From contig NZ_PVUE01000010.1 in the NCBI RefSeq assembly GCF_003003235.1, positions 62,001 through 126,000 of the forward strand: a DNA stretch of 64,000 nt, written 5' to 3'. The stretch is from Antricoccus suffuscus. Lineage in GTDB: Bacteria; Actinomycetota; Actinomycetes; Mycobacteriales; Antricoccaceae. Under the pieces are notes generated by a model that was not told where the DNA came from, ran no database searches, and saw only the letters and a program-made list of their open reading frames with translations. A program made the position numbers and the translations under genes. Positions 55,413 to 63,847 of this stretch are shown one piece after another (position 1 is the stretch's first letter; every line of letters begins with the position of its first letter).

Positions 55413-56920
55413 GGCAGATCGCCGGTGATGCGGGCCGCCGCCAGCCGACCGGAAACCAACACCATTGGTACGCCGACCCCGGGCGTCGTACCGGCGCCGG
55501 CGAATACGACATTTTCGAACACGCGCGGGAAGTTGCGCGGCCGAAACGGTCCGGTCTGAGAAACCTTGTGGGACAGGGAAAACGGCGTGCCTAAGGGGAG
55601 CCCTTGGCGTTTCCAGTCCAGCGGCGTCACGCGCTCGATGACGGTGCAGTCACGAAGCGAATAGCCGCGTTCCGCCAGTCGAGCGACGATTGAGCCGGCG
55701 TAGTCGTCCTCGATGCGTCGCCAGTCGACCCGGCCGTGGAGGTTAGGTGTCGGCGCGAGCACGTAAAGAGTCTCTTGGCCGGGCGGCGCCAGTCCCGGGT
55801 CGGTGAGTGACGGATTGCTGACCAACAGACTCGGATCCGACATAGGGACGCCCCGATTGGTCAGCTCGTCGAACGTAGACTCCCACGCCCGCCCGAACTG
55901 GATGGTGTGGTGGGCGCGATCGGAGCGGCTATGCGGCAGGCGATCTGTGTCAACACCGAGGTGCAGCAGTAGACACGAAGGTGAGTAGCTCACCGGCCGC
56001 TGCGGACCGCGGCGGCCGAGCAGGGTGCGCATCGAGGAGCGTGGATCGGCGGTGACGACGACCGCATCTGCCTCGAGCGAGCCATAGTCGGTGAGGACGT
56101 TCCTCGCACGGTCGCCTGTCATTGCGATCTTCTTAGCCGTGGTGCCGAGCCGGAACGTGACGCCCGCGGCGCGAGCAGCATCGGCCATCGCAACCGCTAC
56201 AGCGTGCATTCCGCCGACCGGGAAATAGACACCGCCGACGACGTCCATGTAGGTGATGACCGCGTAGAGCGCGCGTGCGGACTGCGGGCTCATCCCGGCG
56301 TAGAGCGCCTGGAAGCTGGCCAGTCGCTGCGTGCGCGGGTCGCGCAGGAATCGGGCTACTTTGCCCGCCAGCGAGCCGAAGCCGCCCATCGCGCATAAGG
56401 ATGCGAAGTCCTTGCCGAGCAAGGCCACGGGGCTGTCGAAGTTGCGGTCGATAAATGCGCCGTACTCCACGTCGTACAGCCTGCGGCAGTAATCGGCGAA
56501 TCGCCGGAAGTTTGCCGCTTCCGCTGCGCCGCAGGCAGTCTCAATCGATGCGACCGTCGCGTCTAGTGACGCGCCGACGTCGATGCTGCTGCCGTCGGCG
56601 TACACGGCCCGGTACGCCGGATCGAGCCGGATCAGCCGTAACCGGTCGGACATCGACTCCCCGACGGCCTGAAACGGTTGCTCGAGGATATCCGGCATGG
56701 TGAGCACGGTTGGCCCGGTGTCGAAGGTGAAACCATCGCGCTGCAGCTGGCCGCACAGCCCGCCGACCTCGGTGCGTTGGTCGATGACCGTCACGGTGCG
56801 TCCGGCGCCGGCCAAATGCAGCGCCGTACTGAGCCCGGCAAGTCCCGCGCCGATGACCACGACGTGGTCGGTTCGTCCCGCTACGGTCCGAAAGCTTTTG
56901 TGTGCAAGTGATGCGCGCAT
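55409..56920 (-). CDS. crtI: Phytoene desaturase
   Basis: 503 aa. The FAD-binding site VVVIGAGLAGLSTALHLAGAGRTVTVIDQ is at ~20-48, followed by GGLCGQLQRDGFTFDTGPTVLTMPDIL; near the C-terminus NVVFAGAGTTPGVGVPMVLVSGRLAA is the family's last motif. It converts phytoene toward lycopene. It starts 5 nt after idsA and overlaps crtB by 4 nt. Confidence 0.94.
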   Translation of the reverse strand: MRASLAHKSFRTVAGRTDHVVVIGAGLAGLSTALHLAGAGRTVTVIDQRTEVGGLCGQLQRDGFTFDTGPTVLTMPDILEQPFQAVGESMSDRLRLIRLDPAYRAVYADGSSIDVGASLDATVASIETACGAAEAANFRRFADYCRRLYDVEYGAFIDRNFDSPVALLGKDFASLCAMGGFGSLAGKVARFLRDPRTQRLASFQALYAGMSPQSARALYAVITYMDVVGGVYFPVGGMHAVAVAMADAARAAGVTFRLGTTAKKIAMTGDRARNVLTDYGSLEADAVVVTADPRSSMRTLLGRRGPQRPVSYSPSCLLLHLGVDTDRLPHSRSDRAHHTIQFGRAWESTFDELTNRGVPMSDPSLLVSNPSLTDPGLAPPGQETLYVLAPTPNLHGRVDWRRIEDDYAGSIVARLAERGYSLRDCTVIERVTPLDWKRQGLPLGTPFSLSHKVSQTGPFRPRNFPRVFENVVFAGAGTTPGVGVPMVLVSGRLAAARITGDLP

Positions 56921-56925
56921 TGAAG

Positions 56926-57999
56926 CTAGTGTGTGCGCGCGGTCGCGGCGTCGGCGAGTTGCGTCAGGCCCGCGCGACCGTCATCGGTAAGCGATGCCAA
57001 CTCGATCGCGTCGTGTGCGACACGTACGTCGGTCTCGATCATGGTCTCGACCTCTGCGACGGCGCCGCATTCGGTCAGCCGGGTACGCAAACTTTCGATT
57101 TCGTCAGGGCGGAGGTCAGCCGCGCCAATCCGCTCTAGCAACGCGCGGTCGGAGGGGGCAGTGAGCCGCTTCTGGGCGATAGCGATGAGTGCGGTTCGTT
57201 TGCCTTCGCGCAGGTCGTCGCCGGCCGGTTTGCCGGTGGTCGCCGGGTCGCCGAATACGCCGAGGATGTCATCGCGTAGTTGGAACGCGACGCCGACATG
57301 CAGGCCGAACTCGCGAAGGGCGCCGTGCACGTCGTCGTCGGCCTGGGCAATGCTTGCACCGATGTCGAGGGGGCGAGCGACGGTGTACGACGCCGACTTC
57401 AGGCGGGCGACCCGAAGCGCCGACTGCAGTGCGGACTCGCCGGATCCCGGATCGGCCTGTTCGAGTACGTCGAGATACTGCCCGGCCATGACTTCCAGTC
57501 GCATCTGGTCGAAGGCGCGGCGTACCCGGCTGTGTGTATCAGGGCTCAGGCCCGCGTCGGCAAGCATCGCGTCGGCGAGGATCAGTGCAAGGTCGCCGAT
57601 GAGGATCGCGGACGCCGTACCGAACTTGTCCGCGTCACCGCGCCAGCGCCGCTCGTTATGCAGGCGCGCGAACTGCCGATGGACACTGGGGCGGCCGCGC
57701 CGCGAGTCGGACTCGTCGATGATGTCGTCGTGCACGAGGGCGCTGATCTGAACCAGTTCGAGCGCGGAGACGGCTCGGATGACGGTGCTTGCATCGTCGG
57801 CGCTACGACCGGCGGCGAGCCAGCCGCAGTAGGCAAACATCGGCCTGATCCGCTTGCCGCCTCGACCGAATGCGATGAGCTCCGCGGCGACCGGGGCCAG
57901 GTCGGAGGCGATCAGGTCGAGCTTGCTGGCCGCGGTGGACAGGAAGTCCTCGACCGCGACGTCGACCAGGCTGCGCACCTCGGATAACTGTGTCGTCAC
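56926..57999 (-). CDS. idsA: Geranylgeranyl diphosphate synthase (polyprenyl synthetase)
   Basis: 357 aa, E-type prenyltransferase. The first aspartate-rich motif is VHDDIIDESDSRRGRPSVH (Asp91-Asp95), the second is FQLRDDILGVFGD. GRGGKRIRPMFAY is the substrate-binding segment. It is the first gene of the idsA-crtI-crtB operon and provides the C20 precursor. In the mycobacterial order this position is IdsA2, so an ancestral gene seems recruited to the carotenoid operon. Start GTG 57999. Confidence 0.93.
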   Translation of the reverse strand: MTTQLSEVRSLVDVAVEDFLSTAASKLDLIASDLAPVAAELIAFGRGGKRIRPMFAYCGWLAAGRSADDASTVIRAVSALELVQISALVHDDIIDESDSRRGRPSVHRQFARLHNERRWRGDADKFGTASAILIGDLALILADAMLADAGLSPDTHSRVRRAFDQMRLEVMAGQYLDVLEQADPGSGESALQSALRVARLKSASYTVARPLDIGASIAQADDDVHGALREFGLHVGVAFQLRDDILGVFGDPATTGKPAGDDLREGKRTALIAIAQKRLTAPSDRALLERIGAADLRPDEIESLRTRLTECGAVAEVETMIETDVRVAHDAIELASLTDDGRAGLTQLADAATARTH

Positions 58000-58080
58000 G
58001 GGTGTTGAGTATCCACGGTCATCGGATCGCGGGAGCGGGCGGTGGGCCGAGACGAGCGTGGTCTTGCGTAGGCTGGTGGA

Positions 58081-58986
58081 ATGTCTGAGGTCTCCCAGTT
58101 TCGTACCGTTCGCGACGCGCTCGCGGACGGTCCGACGTTTTCATTCGAGTTCTTCCCACCGCGTGACGAGGAGTCTGAGACACAGTTGTGGGAGGCGTTG
58201 CGGAGGTTGGAGCAGCTTGCCCCGTCGTTTGTGTCGGTGACCTACGGTGCCGGTGGTACGACGCGCAGCGGCACGATCCGGGCGACTGAGCGGATCGCCA
58301 AACAGACCACGATGCTGCCGATGGCGCACATTACCGGGGTCGACCACTCGGTCGATGAGTTGCGCAATCTGGTCGGCAATCTCGCGGCGGTCGGTGTCCG
58401 TAACATTCTCGCCGTGCGCGGGGATCCTCCTGGCGATCCGGAAGCGACCTGGGTCAAGCATCCCGAGGGAATCGAGTACGCCGAGGAGCTGGTCACGCTC
58501 GTGCGCGATGCGGGTGACTTCTCGGTCGGCGTCGCGGCGTTCCCGTTCAAGCATCCGCGCTCGCCGGACATCGACACCGATGCGAGATACTTCGTCCAGA
58601 AGGCCAGGGCTGGCGCGGACTTTGCGATCACTCAGCTTTTCTTCGATGCCGAGGACTATCTGCGACTGAGGGACCGGATCGCGGCGCTTGACTGCGACAT
58701 CCCGATTATTCCGGGCATTATGCCGGTGCTGTCGGCCAGCACGATCGAGCGCGCACCCAAACTGTCCGGTGCGCCATTCCCGGAAAAGCTCGGTGCTCAG
58801 TTCGCCGCGCTTCATGACGACAAGGCCGCGGTGCGTGAGCTCGGCATCGCCAACGCGACGCAACTGTGTCAGCGGCTTCTCGACGAAGGCGCGCCGGGGA
58901 TCCATTTCATCACGATGAACCGCTCCAAGGCGACGCTGGAGATTTGGGACCAGCTCGGCATCAAACGGTCGCCGGCCCGCCTGTAG
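58081..58986 (+). CDS. metF: Methylenetetrahydrofolate reductase
   Basis: A 301-aa TIM-barrel FAD enzyme making 5-methyl-THF for methionine synthesis. TFSFEFFPPRDEESETQLWEAL opens the barrel, then FVSVTYGAGGTTRSGTI, NILAVRGDPPGD and ITQLFFDAEDYLRLRDR. IPIIPGIMPV and EGAPGIHFITMNRS close it. Divergent from idsA across ~80 bp. No SAM riboswitch or other leader structure is seen. Confidence 0.94.
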   Translation: MSEVSQFRTVRDALADGPTFSFEFFPPRDEESETQLWEALRRLEQLAPSFVSVTYGAGGTTRSGTIRATERIAKQTTMLPMAHITGVDHSVDELRNLVGNLAAVGVRNILAVRGDPPGDPEATWVKHPEGIEYAEELVTLVRDAGDFSVGVAAFPFKHPRSPDIDTDARYFVQKARAGADFAITQLFFDAEDYLRLRDRIAALDCDIPIIPGIMPVLSASTIERAPKLSGAPFPEKLGAQFAALHDDKAAVRELGIANATQLCQRLLDEGAPGIHFITMNRSKATLEIWDQLGIKRSPARL

Positions 58987-58993
58987 TGCGCCG

Positions 58994-59611
58994 CTAGCGC
59001 TCGAGGTCCTTGTACTTCTTGCGGGGTTCGTCCAGCACCCGACCGACCGTCGACCACTGGTTCTTGCCGAGGCGCGCGAGCGGCATCAGGTCTTCGATCC
59101 GCGGATGCGGGCGGCGTGGGTTGGTCAGGTCGAGCACCGATTCGTCGATGCTGAAGTTGACGACGTCGCCCATCACCACGGTCGAGTTGCCGATCTCGAT
59201 GGTGTCGCGCAGTCGGCACTCAAAGGCGACGGGCGACTCCGCAACCCGCTTGGGGGCGACCAGGAGGCTGTCCTGTCGAGTCAGACCGATTTCGTCGTAC
59301 TCGCTCAGATGCGGCGGGAAGTCGATCGACGTGTCATTGACCTTGTCGAACAGTGGCTCCGGCGTCAGGCAGATCACGAACTCCTTCGTCGCCTGAACGT
59401 TGCGAAGCGTGTCCTTTGACCCGACGGAGGTGAACTGTACGACGGGCGGGTCCGCCGCTGCCACAGTGAAAAATGAGTGGGGCGCCAGATTGTCCACTCC
59501 ATCCGCGGACAGCGTGCTCACCCAGGCGATCGGGCGCGGCAGCACCGTCGCGGTCATCAGGTGGTAGGCGCCGCCTCGTTCGAGGTCATTTATGCCGAAG
59601 TCCCGTCGCAT
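58994..59611 (-). CDS. Flavin reductase-like FMN-binding protein
   Basis: 205 aa of the DIM6/NTAB split-barrel family: YHLMTATVLPRPIAWVSTLSADGVDNLAPHSFFTVAAADPPVVQF, then KEFVICLTPEPLFDKVN and VAFECRLRDTIEIGNSTVVMGDVVNF. It probably binds FMN and reduces it with NAD(P)H; the partner is unknown. Its 5' end overlaps the end of the CrtI-like oxidase gene by 26 nt, so the two are cotranscribed. It converges on metF with a 7-bp gap. Confidence 0.85.
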   Translation of the reverse strand: MRRDFGINDLERGGAYHLMTATVLPRPIAWVSTLSADGVDNLAPHSFFTVAAADPPVVQFTSVGSKDTLRNVQATKEFVICLTPEPLFDKVNDTSIDFPPHLSEYDEIGLTRQDSLLVAPKRVAESPVAFECRLRDTIEIGNSTVVMGDVVNFSIDESVLDLTNPRRPHPRIEDLMPLARLGKNQWSTVGRVLDEPRKKYKDLER

Positions 59612-61193
59612 TCGACCAATCTAGCAATCGGCCGAGCACCGAGGACCGGTCGGCAAGTACGGCGTGCGCTGCCGACCGGCCGCTGGCACCGAACACGCCG
59701 CCACCGGGATGGGTTGATGCACCGGTGATGTAGAGCCCGTCGACGTCACTGATTCGGTAGTCGGCGTACTTCGGCACCGGGCGCAGGCTGAACATCTGGT
59801 CCAGAGTCATCTCCAAATGCATGACGTTGCCGCGCAGCAGGCCCAGCTCGCGCTCGATTTCCAGCGGCGTCTGGACCCATAGGTCCTGAACGGAGTCCGC
59901 GAAGCCGGGGGCGTGTCGCTCGACGACCTCGACAAGCTTGGCCGCTTCGCGATCGGCGATGTCGTGCCAGGACTCGCCCTCGAGGTGGTACGCGTGCCAC
60001 TGACCCCAGATAGTGACCGTGTGGCGTCCGGCTGGGGCGAGGGTGTCATCGCGTCCGCTGGGCGCCATGACGAGCGCGGCCGGGTTAGTCGGTGCCCGAC
60101 CTGCGAGGAATTCCCCGTAGTTGCGGCGAAGTTCGACTCTGCTGTCGGCCAGCAGCGTCATCGCATGATGCGCAATGCCCGCCTCGTCGGCGAGATAGCC
60201 AGGCAGTGTGTCGGTCACCGCGCGCACGACCATGCCCAGTCCGTTGCCGGTCCGGGCGTTGCCGCGTAGCTCGGCAGTGACCTTCGGGGCGGTGCCTTCG
60301 ATCAGCGTCGCGGTGGTCTGGACGTGGCACCCGGCGACCACCTGCCGAGCTTGGATCTGGTCGCCCGAGGTTGTGGTCACGGAGCGCACTTTGCCCGCGC
60401 GGCACGAGATCTCGGCGGCGCCGTCGCCCAGCCGGAGGGTGCCGCCGTACGACGCGAAGCACGAGGCGAGCGCCTCGGAGAGCTTGCCGCTGCCGCCGAC
60501 CGGATGACCCGGAGCAATACGGTGCATCATGGTCAGCCAGCCCACGAGATCCGCGGTGGCCGGCTCGTGGCTGGGCGGGCCGGACTGCGCCGCCATCCAT
60601 GCCAATGCCGTCTTGAGCCGTTCGTCATGGAAGTAGGAGTCCAGTACGGCGTCGGCGCTGCCGAGGAACTCCCGGCTCATCTGAGCGACGCCGGAGCGGC
60701 TCGCCTTGCGCAGCCCTGCCATCGCTCGCGCGAGATGTGCGGGGGTCGGTGACTGCTGGAAGAAGTCGAACACGACCTCGTTGCGCGGCAGCCAGTCGCG
60801 GGTGAAACGTCGGTACGCGTCGGCGTCGGCCATGCCGCAGACCGCGGCGATCGACTCGCATGTGCGCTCGATGTCCACCCAGAACACCAGAGCGTCCGGG
60901 GTACCGTCGTCGGCGCGGATCGGCGCGAACCCCCACGGGTCCATGTCCTGGTAGATCAGCCCGTGCGCGGCGAGGTCGAGGTCTTCGACGATGCCGGTGT
61001 GCCGGATCATGATGTGCGCGCTGGAACCGCGGTCCATCAGCACGCCAGGGAATCGCTCGACGGTGGATACGGCCCCGCCGACGACGGCATCTTGCTCGAC
61101 GATCTCGACATTCAGCCCCGAACGCGCCAAGTAACAGCCGGTCACCAGTGCGTTATGTCCCGCGCCGACGATCACGACGTCGCGGCCGCTCAC
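59586..61193 (-). CDS. FAD-dependent oxidoreductase, phytoene desaturase/CrtO-like
   Basis: 535 aa. VVIVGAGHNALVTGCYLARSGLNVEIVEQ (FAD site, ~5-33) and GGAVSTVERFPGVLMDRGSSAHIMI are at the start; LYITGASTHPGGGVFGASGRSAAHAVL near the C-terminus matches the C-terminal site of CrtO-type ketolases and of eukaryotic PYROXD2. It could modify a carotenoid (ketolation or desaturation), but PYROXD2-like proteins need not be carotenoid enzymes. It is ~3 kb from the crt operon. It overlaps the GNAT gene by 4 nt. Confidence 0.83.
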   Translation of the reverse strand: MSGRDVVIVGAGHNALVTGCYLARSGLNVEIVEQDAVVGGAVSTVERFPGVLMDRGSSAHIMIRHTGIVEDLDLAAHGLIYQDMDPWGFAPIRADDGTPDALVFWVDIERTCESIAAVCGMADADAYRRFTRDWLPRNEVVFDFFQQSPTPAHLARAMAGLRKASRSGVAQMSREFLGSADAVLDSYFHDERLKTALAWMAAQSGPPSHEPATADLVGWLTMMHRIAPGHPVGGSGKLSEALASCFASYGGTLRLGDGAAEISCRAGKVRSVTTTSGDQIQARQVVAGCHVQTTATLIEGTAPKVTAELRGNARTGNGLGMVVRAVTDTLPGYLADEAGIAHHAMTLLADSRVELRRNYGEFLAGRAPTNPAALVMAPSGRDDTLAPAGRHTVTIWGQWHAYHLEGESWHDIADREAAKLVEVVERHAPGFADSVQDLWVQTPLEIERELGLLRGNVMHLEMTLDQMFSLRPVPKYADYRISDVDGLYITGASTHPGGGVFGASGRSAAHAVLADRSSVLGRLLDWSNATGLRHK

Positions 61194-61768
61194 GTGGACG
61201 CGTCCGTGCGGCGTAACCCGAGAATTGCGAACGGTCGGTCGTCGCCGGGAAAGGTGACGGCACTGGCGATCCGGCCGAATCCGGCGTTGCGGTAAAGGTG
61301 ATGCGCCGTCGACTCGCCCTCGGGTGTCGACAGCAACACGGTGGCGCCTGCGCTCTCGGTGAGAATATGGCCGAGCAGTTGCCGACCGGTGCCGGCGCCT
61401 TGGTACGTCGGCGCGACATGTAGTTCACACAGCTCGAATGCGTCCGAGGTCCACGCCTGAACCGTGGTGGGGTCGCTGGCCGCGAGCATCTGCTGCACAT
61501 GGTCGTACCACCATTGGCCGGGGGAGCAGCGGTAGCCGTAGCCGAATCCGACCAGCCGTGTTCGGAGAAACGCGCCCACCGCATAAAAATCCGGGTGTTC
61601 CAGGTGCTTACGAGCGATCGAGACGCGCATCGGGATGACTGCCTTCGGATAGCTCATCGCCTGCGCGTAGATCTCGATGGCGTCTGGCAGGAGCGCTTCG
61701 AACTGCGCCTGGTCGAGCCGGCGTACGTGCGGCGTCTGGCGTTTGTTCCGCGCGAAGATCGAGGGCAT
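61190..61768 (-). CDS. GNAT-family N-acetyltransferase
   Basis: 192 aa. The acetyl-CoA motif is ELHVAPTYQGAGTGRQLLGHILTE, followed by ATVLLSTPEGESTAHHLYRNAGF, a good GNAT C-terminal half. The N-terminal half (VRRLDQAQFEALLPDAIEIYAQAMSY) is consistent. The substrate is unknown. It overlaps the FAD oxidase by 4 nt and lies 21 nt downstream of the YbaK gene. Confidence 0.85.
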   Translation of the reverse strand: MPSIFARNKRQTPHVRRLDQAQFEALLPDAIEIYAQAMSYPKAVIPMRVSIARKHLEHPDFYAVGAFLRTRLVGFGYGYRCSPGQWWYDHVQQMLAASDPTTVQAWTSDAFELCELHVAPTYQGAGTGRQLLGHILTESAGATVLLSTPEGESTAHHLYRNAGFGRIASAVTFPGDDRPFAILGLRRTDAST

Positions 61769-61789
61769 GGGGTGACGTCGTCGCCTGTG

Positions 61790-62305
61790 CTACGCGACGT
61801 CCGCGGGCGTACCGCCGGTGACCTGCAGCAGTTCGGCGTACGACGTGGCGAAGACGGTATTGGTGTGCCCGGCTGCGGCCCAGACCGCGTCGTACTTTGA
61901 CAGCCAGGTGTCGACGACGGTCTCTATGGGCTGTGGATGTCCGAGCGGCGCGACGCCACCGATCGTCTGGCCGGTGTGCGCCTTGACAAACGCGGCATCG
62001 GCGCGCTTGATTGTCGATTTGCCTAGTGTCGCGGCCAGCTTGGCGGTGTCGACGCGGTGCGCACCTGACGTCAGCACGAGCAGCGGACCGCCGTCTGCGT
62101 TGAAGATCAGGCTATTGGCTATTTGGCCGACATCGATTCCGAGGGCCTGCGCCGCGATCGCCGCGGTGTGTGCCGGTTCGCTGAAGCTGACCACCTCGGC
62201 CTCGACGCGGTGTGTGGCTAGGGCCGAAACGACGGCCTGTACGGCGGCGTGGGTGAGGTACGTCTCGGGAGCGCGGGTTGCGGACGGGATCTGCTCAGGT
62301 GACAT
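61790..62305 (-). CDS. YbaK/EbsC-type aminoacyl-tRNA deacylase
   Basis: 171 aa with the editing-domain fold: VEAEVVSFSEPAHTAAIAAQALGIDVGQIANSLIFNADGGPLLVLTSGAHRVDTAKLA and KAHTGQTIGGVAPLGHP, typical of the YbaK/ProX group that clears mis-acylated tRNAs. ATG 62305 is preferred; the extension to 62467 crosses the SOS promoter. It heads the leftward run of four genes. Confidence 0.88.
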   Translation of the reverse strand: MSPEQIPSATRAPETYLTHAAVQAVVSALATHRVEAEVVSFSEPAHTAAIAAQALGIDVGQIANSLIFNADGGPLLVLTSGAHRVDTAKLAATLGKSTIKRADAAFVKAHTGQTIGGVAPLGHPQPIETVVDTWLSKYDAVWAAAGHTNTVFATSYAELLQVTGGTPADVA

Positions 62306-62383
62306 ATGACCATCTTGACCGACCCGGCCACCGGCGCGCTCGGCGGCTGCCAAAAGTTGTCGTACCGATTCGCTACGTTTGGG

Positions 62384-62414
62384 TTGACTTCGAGCGTTCC
62401 CGAACGTACGTTCG
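62384..62414 (+). promoter_or_regulatory. SOS (LexA) box overlapping a sigma-70-type promoter
   Basis: TTGACT (62384-62389), 17 nt, TACGTT (62407-62412). A perfect 14-bp palindrome CGAACGTACGTTCG (62401-62414) covers the -10 and matches the actinobacterial LexA consensus CGAAC-N4-GTTCG. Binding there would block RNA polymerase. It lies 125 nt before the HEPN gene. Confidence 0.85.
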
Positions 62415-62430
62415 AAGTGTTGTTGGGGAG

Positions 62431-62461
62431 GGTCGCCCGCCCTTCGACTCGGCGGGCGGCC
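62431..62461 (+). other. GC-rich hairpin in the SOS operon leader
   Basis: GGTCGCCCGCC (62431-62441) and GGCGGGCGGCC (62451-62461), an 11-bp stem (one G-U pair) with a 9-nt loop, just after the predicted transcription start. Without a U-run it is not a classic terminator; it may protect the transcript or slow translation. Confidence 0.5.
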
Positions 62462-62538
62462 CGGCAACAGATCGACCCACAGTAGTTCTGCGACGACGAA
62501 TAGCTCTTCGACAAATACTCAATCTTGATGGTGCTGAT

Positions 62539-63012
62539 ATGAACGACAACTCCGCTACTGCCCGACAGCTGCTCACCGCCGCGTGGCGGTCGATCGCCGA
62601 AGCGACTCAGCACGATGATCCGACCGACCGGTTCGACGCCGCCAACGTGGCGGCATTGCGGGCCGCGGCCGCCGTCGTGAGTGTGCGCGCGCATCCCGCG
62701 GGCACAAACGGCGTACCGGGCGATCGACGCCGCGGGCTCGAGACCGTCTGGGACATTCTGCCGCGGATCGCCCCCGAGCTCGCGGAGTGGGCCGACTTTT
62801 TCGCCGTACACTCGCGGGTGCGTGGTGTCGCGCGCTCGGATCGATCGGTGCGGATCGGTCAGCGCCAAGCCGACGACCTGCTGCGCGATGCCGACCGGTT
62901 CGCCCACCAGGTCCGCGGGATGTTGCTCCGCGACCGCACTACTAGGTCGGCCTCGAACGCTATGCCGGCCTCGGATATCCAGCCCGCCTCGCACATCGGG
63001 ACGGCTCGATAA
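62539..63012 (+). CDS. SAV_6107-type HEPN-domain protein
   Basis: A 157-residue helical protein. LTAAWRSIAEATQHDDPTDRFDAANVAALRAAAAVVSVRA and LETVWDILPRIAPELAEWADFFAVHS match the SAV_6107 HEPN family as I know it, which is often next to DNA polymerase genes. A possible HEPN Arg-x6-His is in RDADRFAHQV. The C-terminal ~25 residues are a low-complexity tail. HEPN proteins are often ribonucleases or nucleotide-binding scaffolds; this family's activity is not known to me. It is the first gene after the SOS box, followed by the methyltransferase and dinB. Confidence 0.8.
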   Translation: MNDNSATARQLLTAAWRSIAEATQHDDPTDRFDAANVAALRAAAAVVSVRAHPAGTNGVPGDRRRGLETVWDILPRIAPELAEWADFFAVHSRVRGVARSDRSVRIGQRQADDLLRDADRFAHQVRGMLLRDRTTRSASNAMPASDIQPASHIGTAR

Positions 63013-63071
63013 GGGATGATCGGGGCACTGGCTTCAGAGCCCAGCGCTGAGCGACCCGAAAGGCATCTGGC

Positions 63072-63815
63072 ATGGCTGCAATCGACCCGACATCCGCAGG
63101 CGACCGCATGGTCTCCGGAGCCCTGGCCGAAGTGGTCGAAGAGCTGCTCAAGCACCGGCAGTCCGAGCGTCAGGTCACGGTCCTCGACCTCGGTGGCGGC
63201 ACCGGGGTGTACGCGGTGCCGCTGGCCAGGGCCGGGCACCCGGTCACGGTGGTCGATCAGAGTCCCGACGCGCTTGCGACGTTACGTCGCCGGGCCAACG
63301 CCGCGGGAGTAGGTGACCTCGTGACCGCCGTTGTCAGCGACCTCGACGCCTTCGACGGTGGTAGCGCCGAGCTCGCGGCCGACGTCGTGCTGTGCCATCG
63401 GGTGCTCGAGTACGTCGACAACCCAGTCCAGACGCTGATCGAGGCCGGTCGCGCGGTGCGCGCCGGCGGCGTACTCAGCGTCGTCAGCGCCTCTCGCTTC
63501 GGTGCGATATTGAGCCGGGTACTCGGCGGGCGCTGTGAGGAGGCTCGTGCGCTGCTCGACGACCCGCACGGTCGCGTCGGCGCCGCCGATCAAATCGTTC
63601 GCCGGTTCGAGGTCGGTCAACTCACCGAACTGCTGGCGCAGGCCTCGCTATCGGTGATCAGCAGCCGAGGGGTCGGCCTCTTCGAAGAACTGACCAGTCG
63701 GCACGGCACGCTGTCGGACAACGGGCTGGCGACTACTCTCGATCGCACCGCGCCATTCGTCGAGGTGGCGCCGTACATCCATCTGCTTGCCCAGCCCGTG
63801 CGCCAGGGGAGCTAG
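63072..63815 (+). CDS. Class I SAM-dependent methyltransferase
   Basis: 247 aa. TVLDLGGGTGVYAVPLARAGHPVTVVDQSPDALATLRRRA is the SAM-binding motif I plus the acidic loop; VVLCHRVLEYVDNPVQTL is the post-II region. It resembles Smt/UbiE-type enzymes and has no DNA-methylase catalytic motif (no NPPY or PC). The target is unknown. It lies 59 nt after the HEPN gene and 32 nt before dinB, all in one direction. Confidence 0.87.
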   Translation: MAAIDPTSAGDRMVSGALAEVVEELLKHRQSERQVTVLDLGGGTGVYAVPLARAGHPVTVVDQSPDALATLRRRANAAGVGDLVTAVVSDLDAFDGGSAELAADVVLCHRVLEYVDNPVQTLIEAGRAVRAGGVLSVVSASRFGAILSRVLGGRCEEARALLDDPHGRVGAADQIVRRFEVGQLTELLAQASLSVISSRGVGLFEELTSRHGTLSDNGLATTLDRTAPFVEVAPYIHLLAQPVRQGS

Positions 63816-63847
63816 CTCATGCGCCAAGTAAATGGGACGTAGCACTA

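Noticed and set aside
57990-58080. SAM or other riboswitch before metF
   Set aside because: The gap is only ~80 bp and shows no conserved aptamer sequence or terminator.
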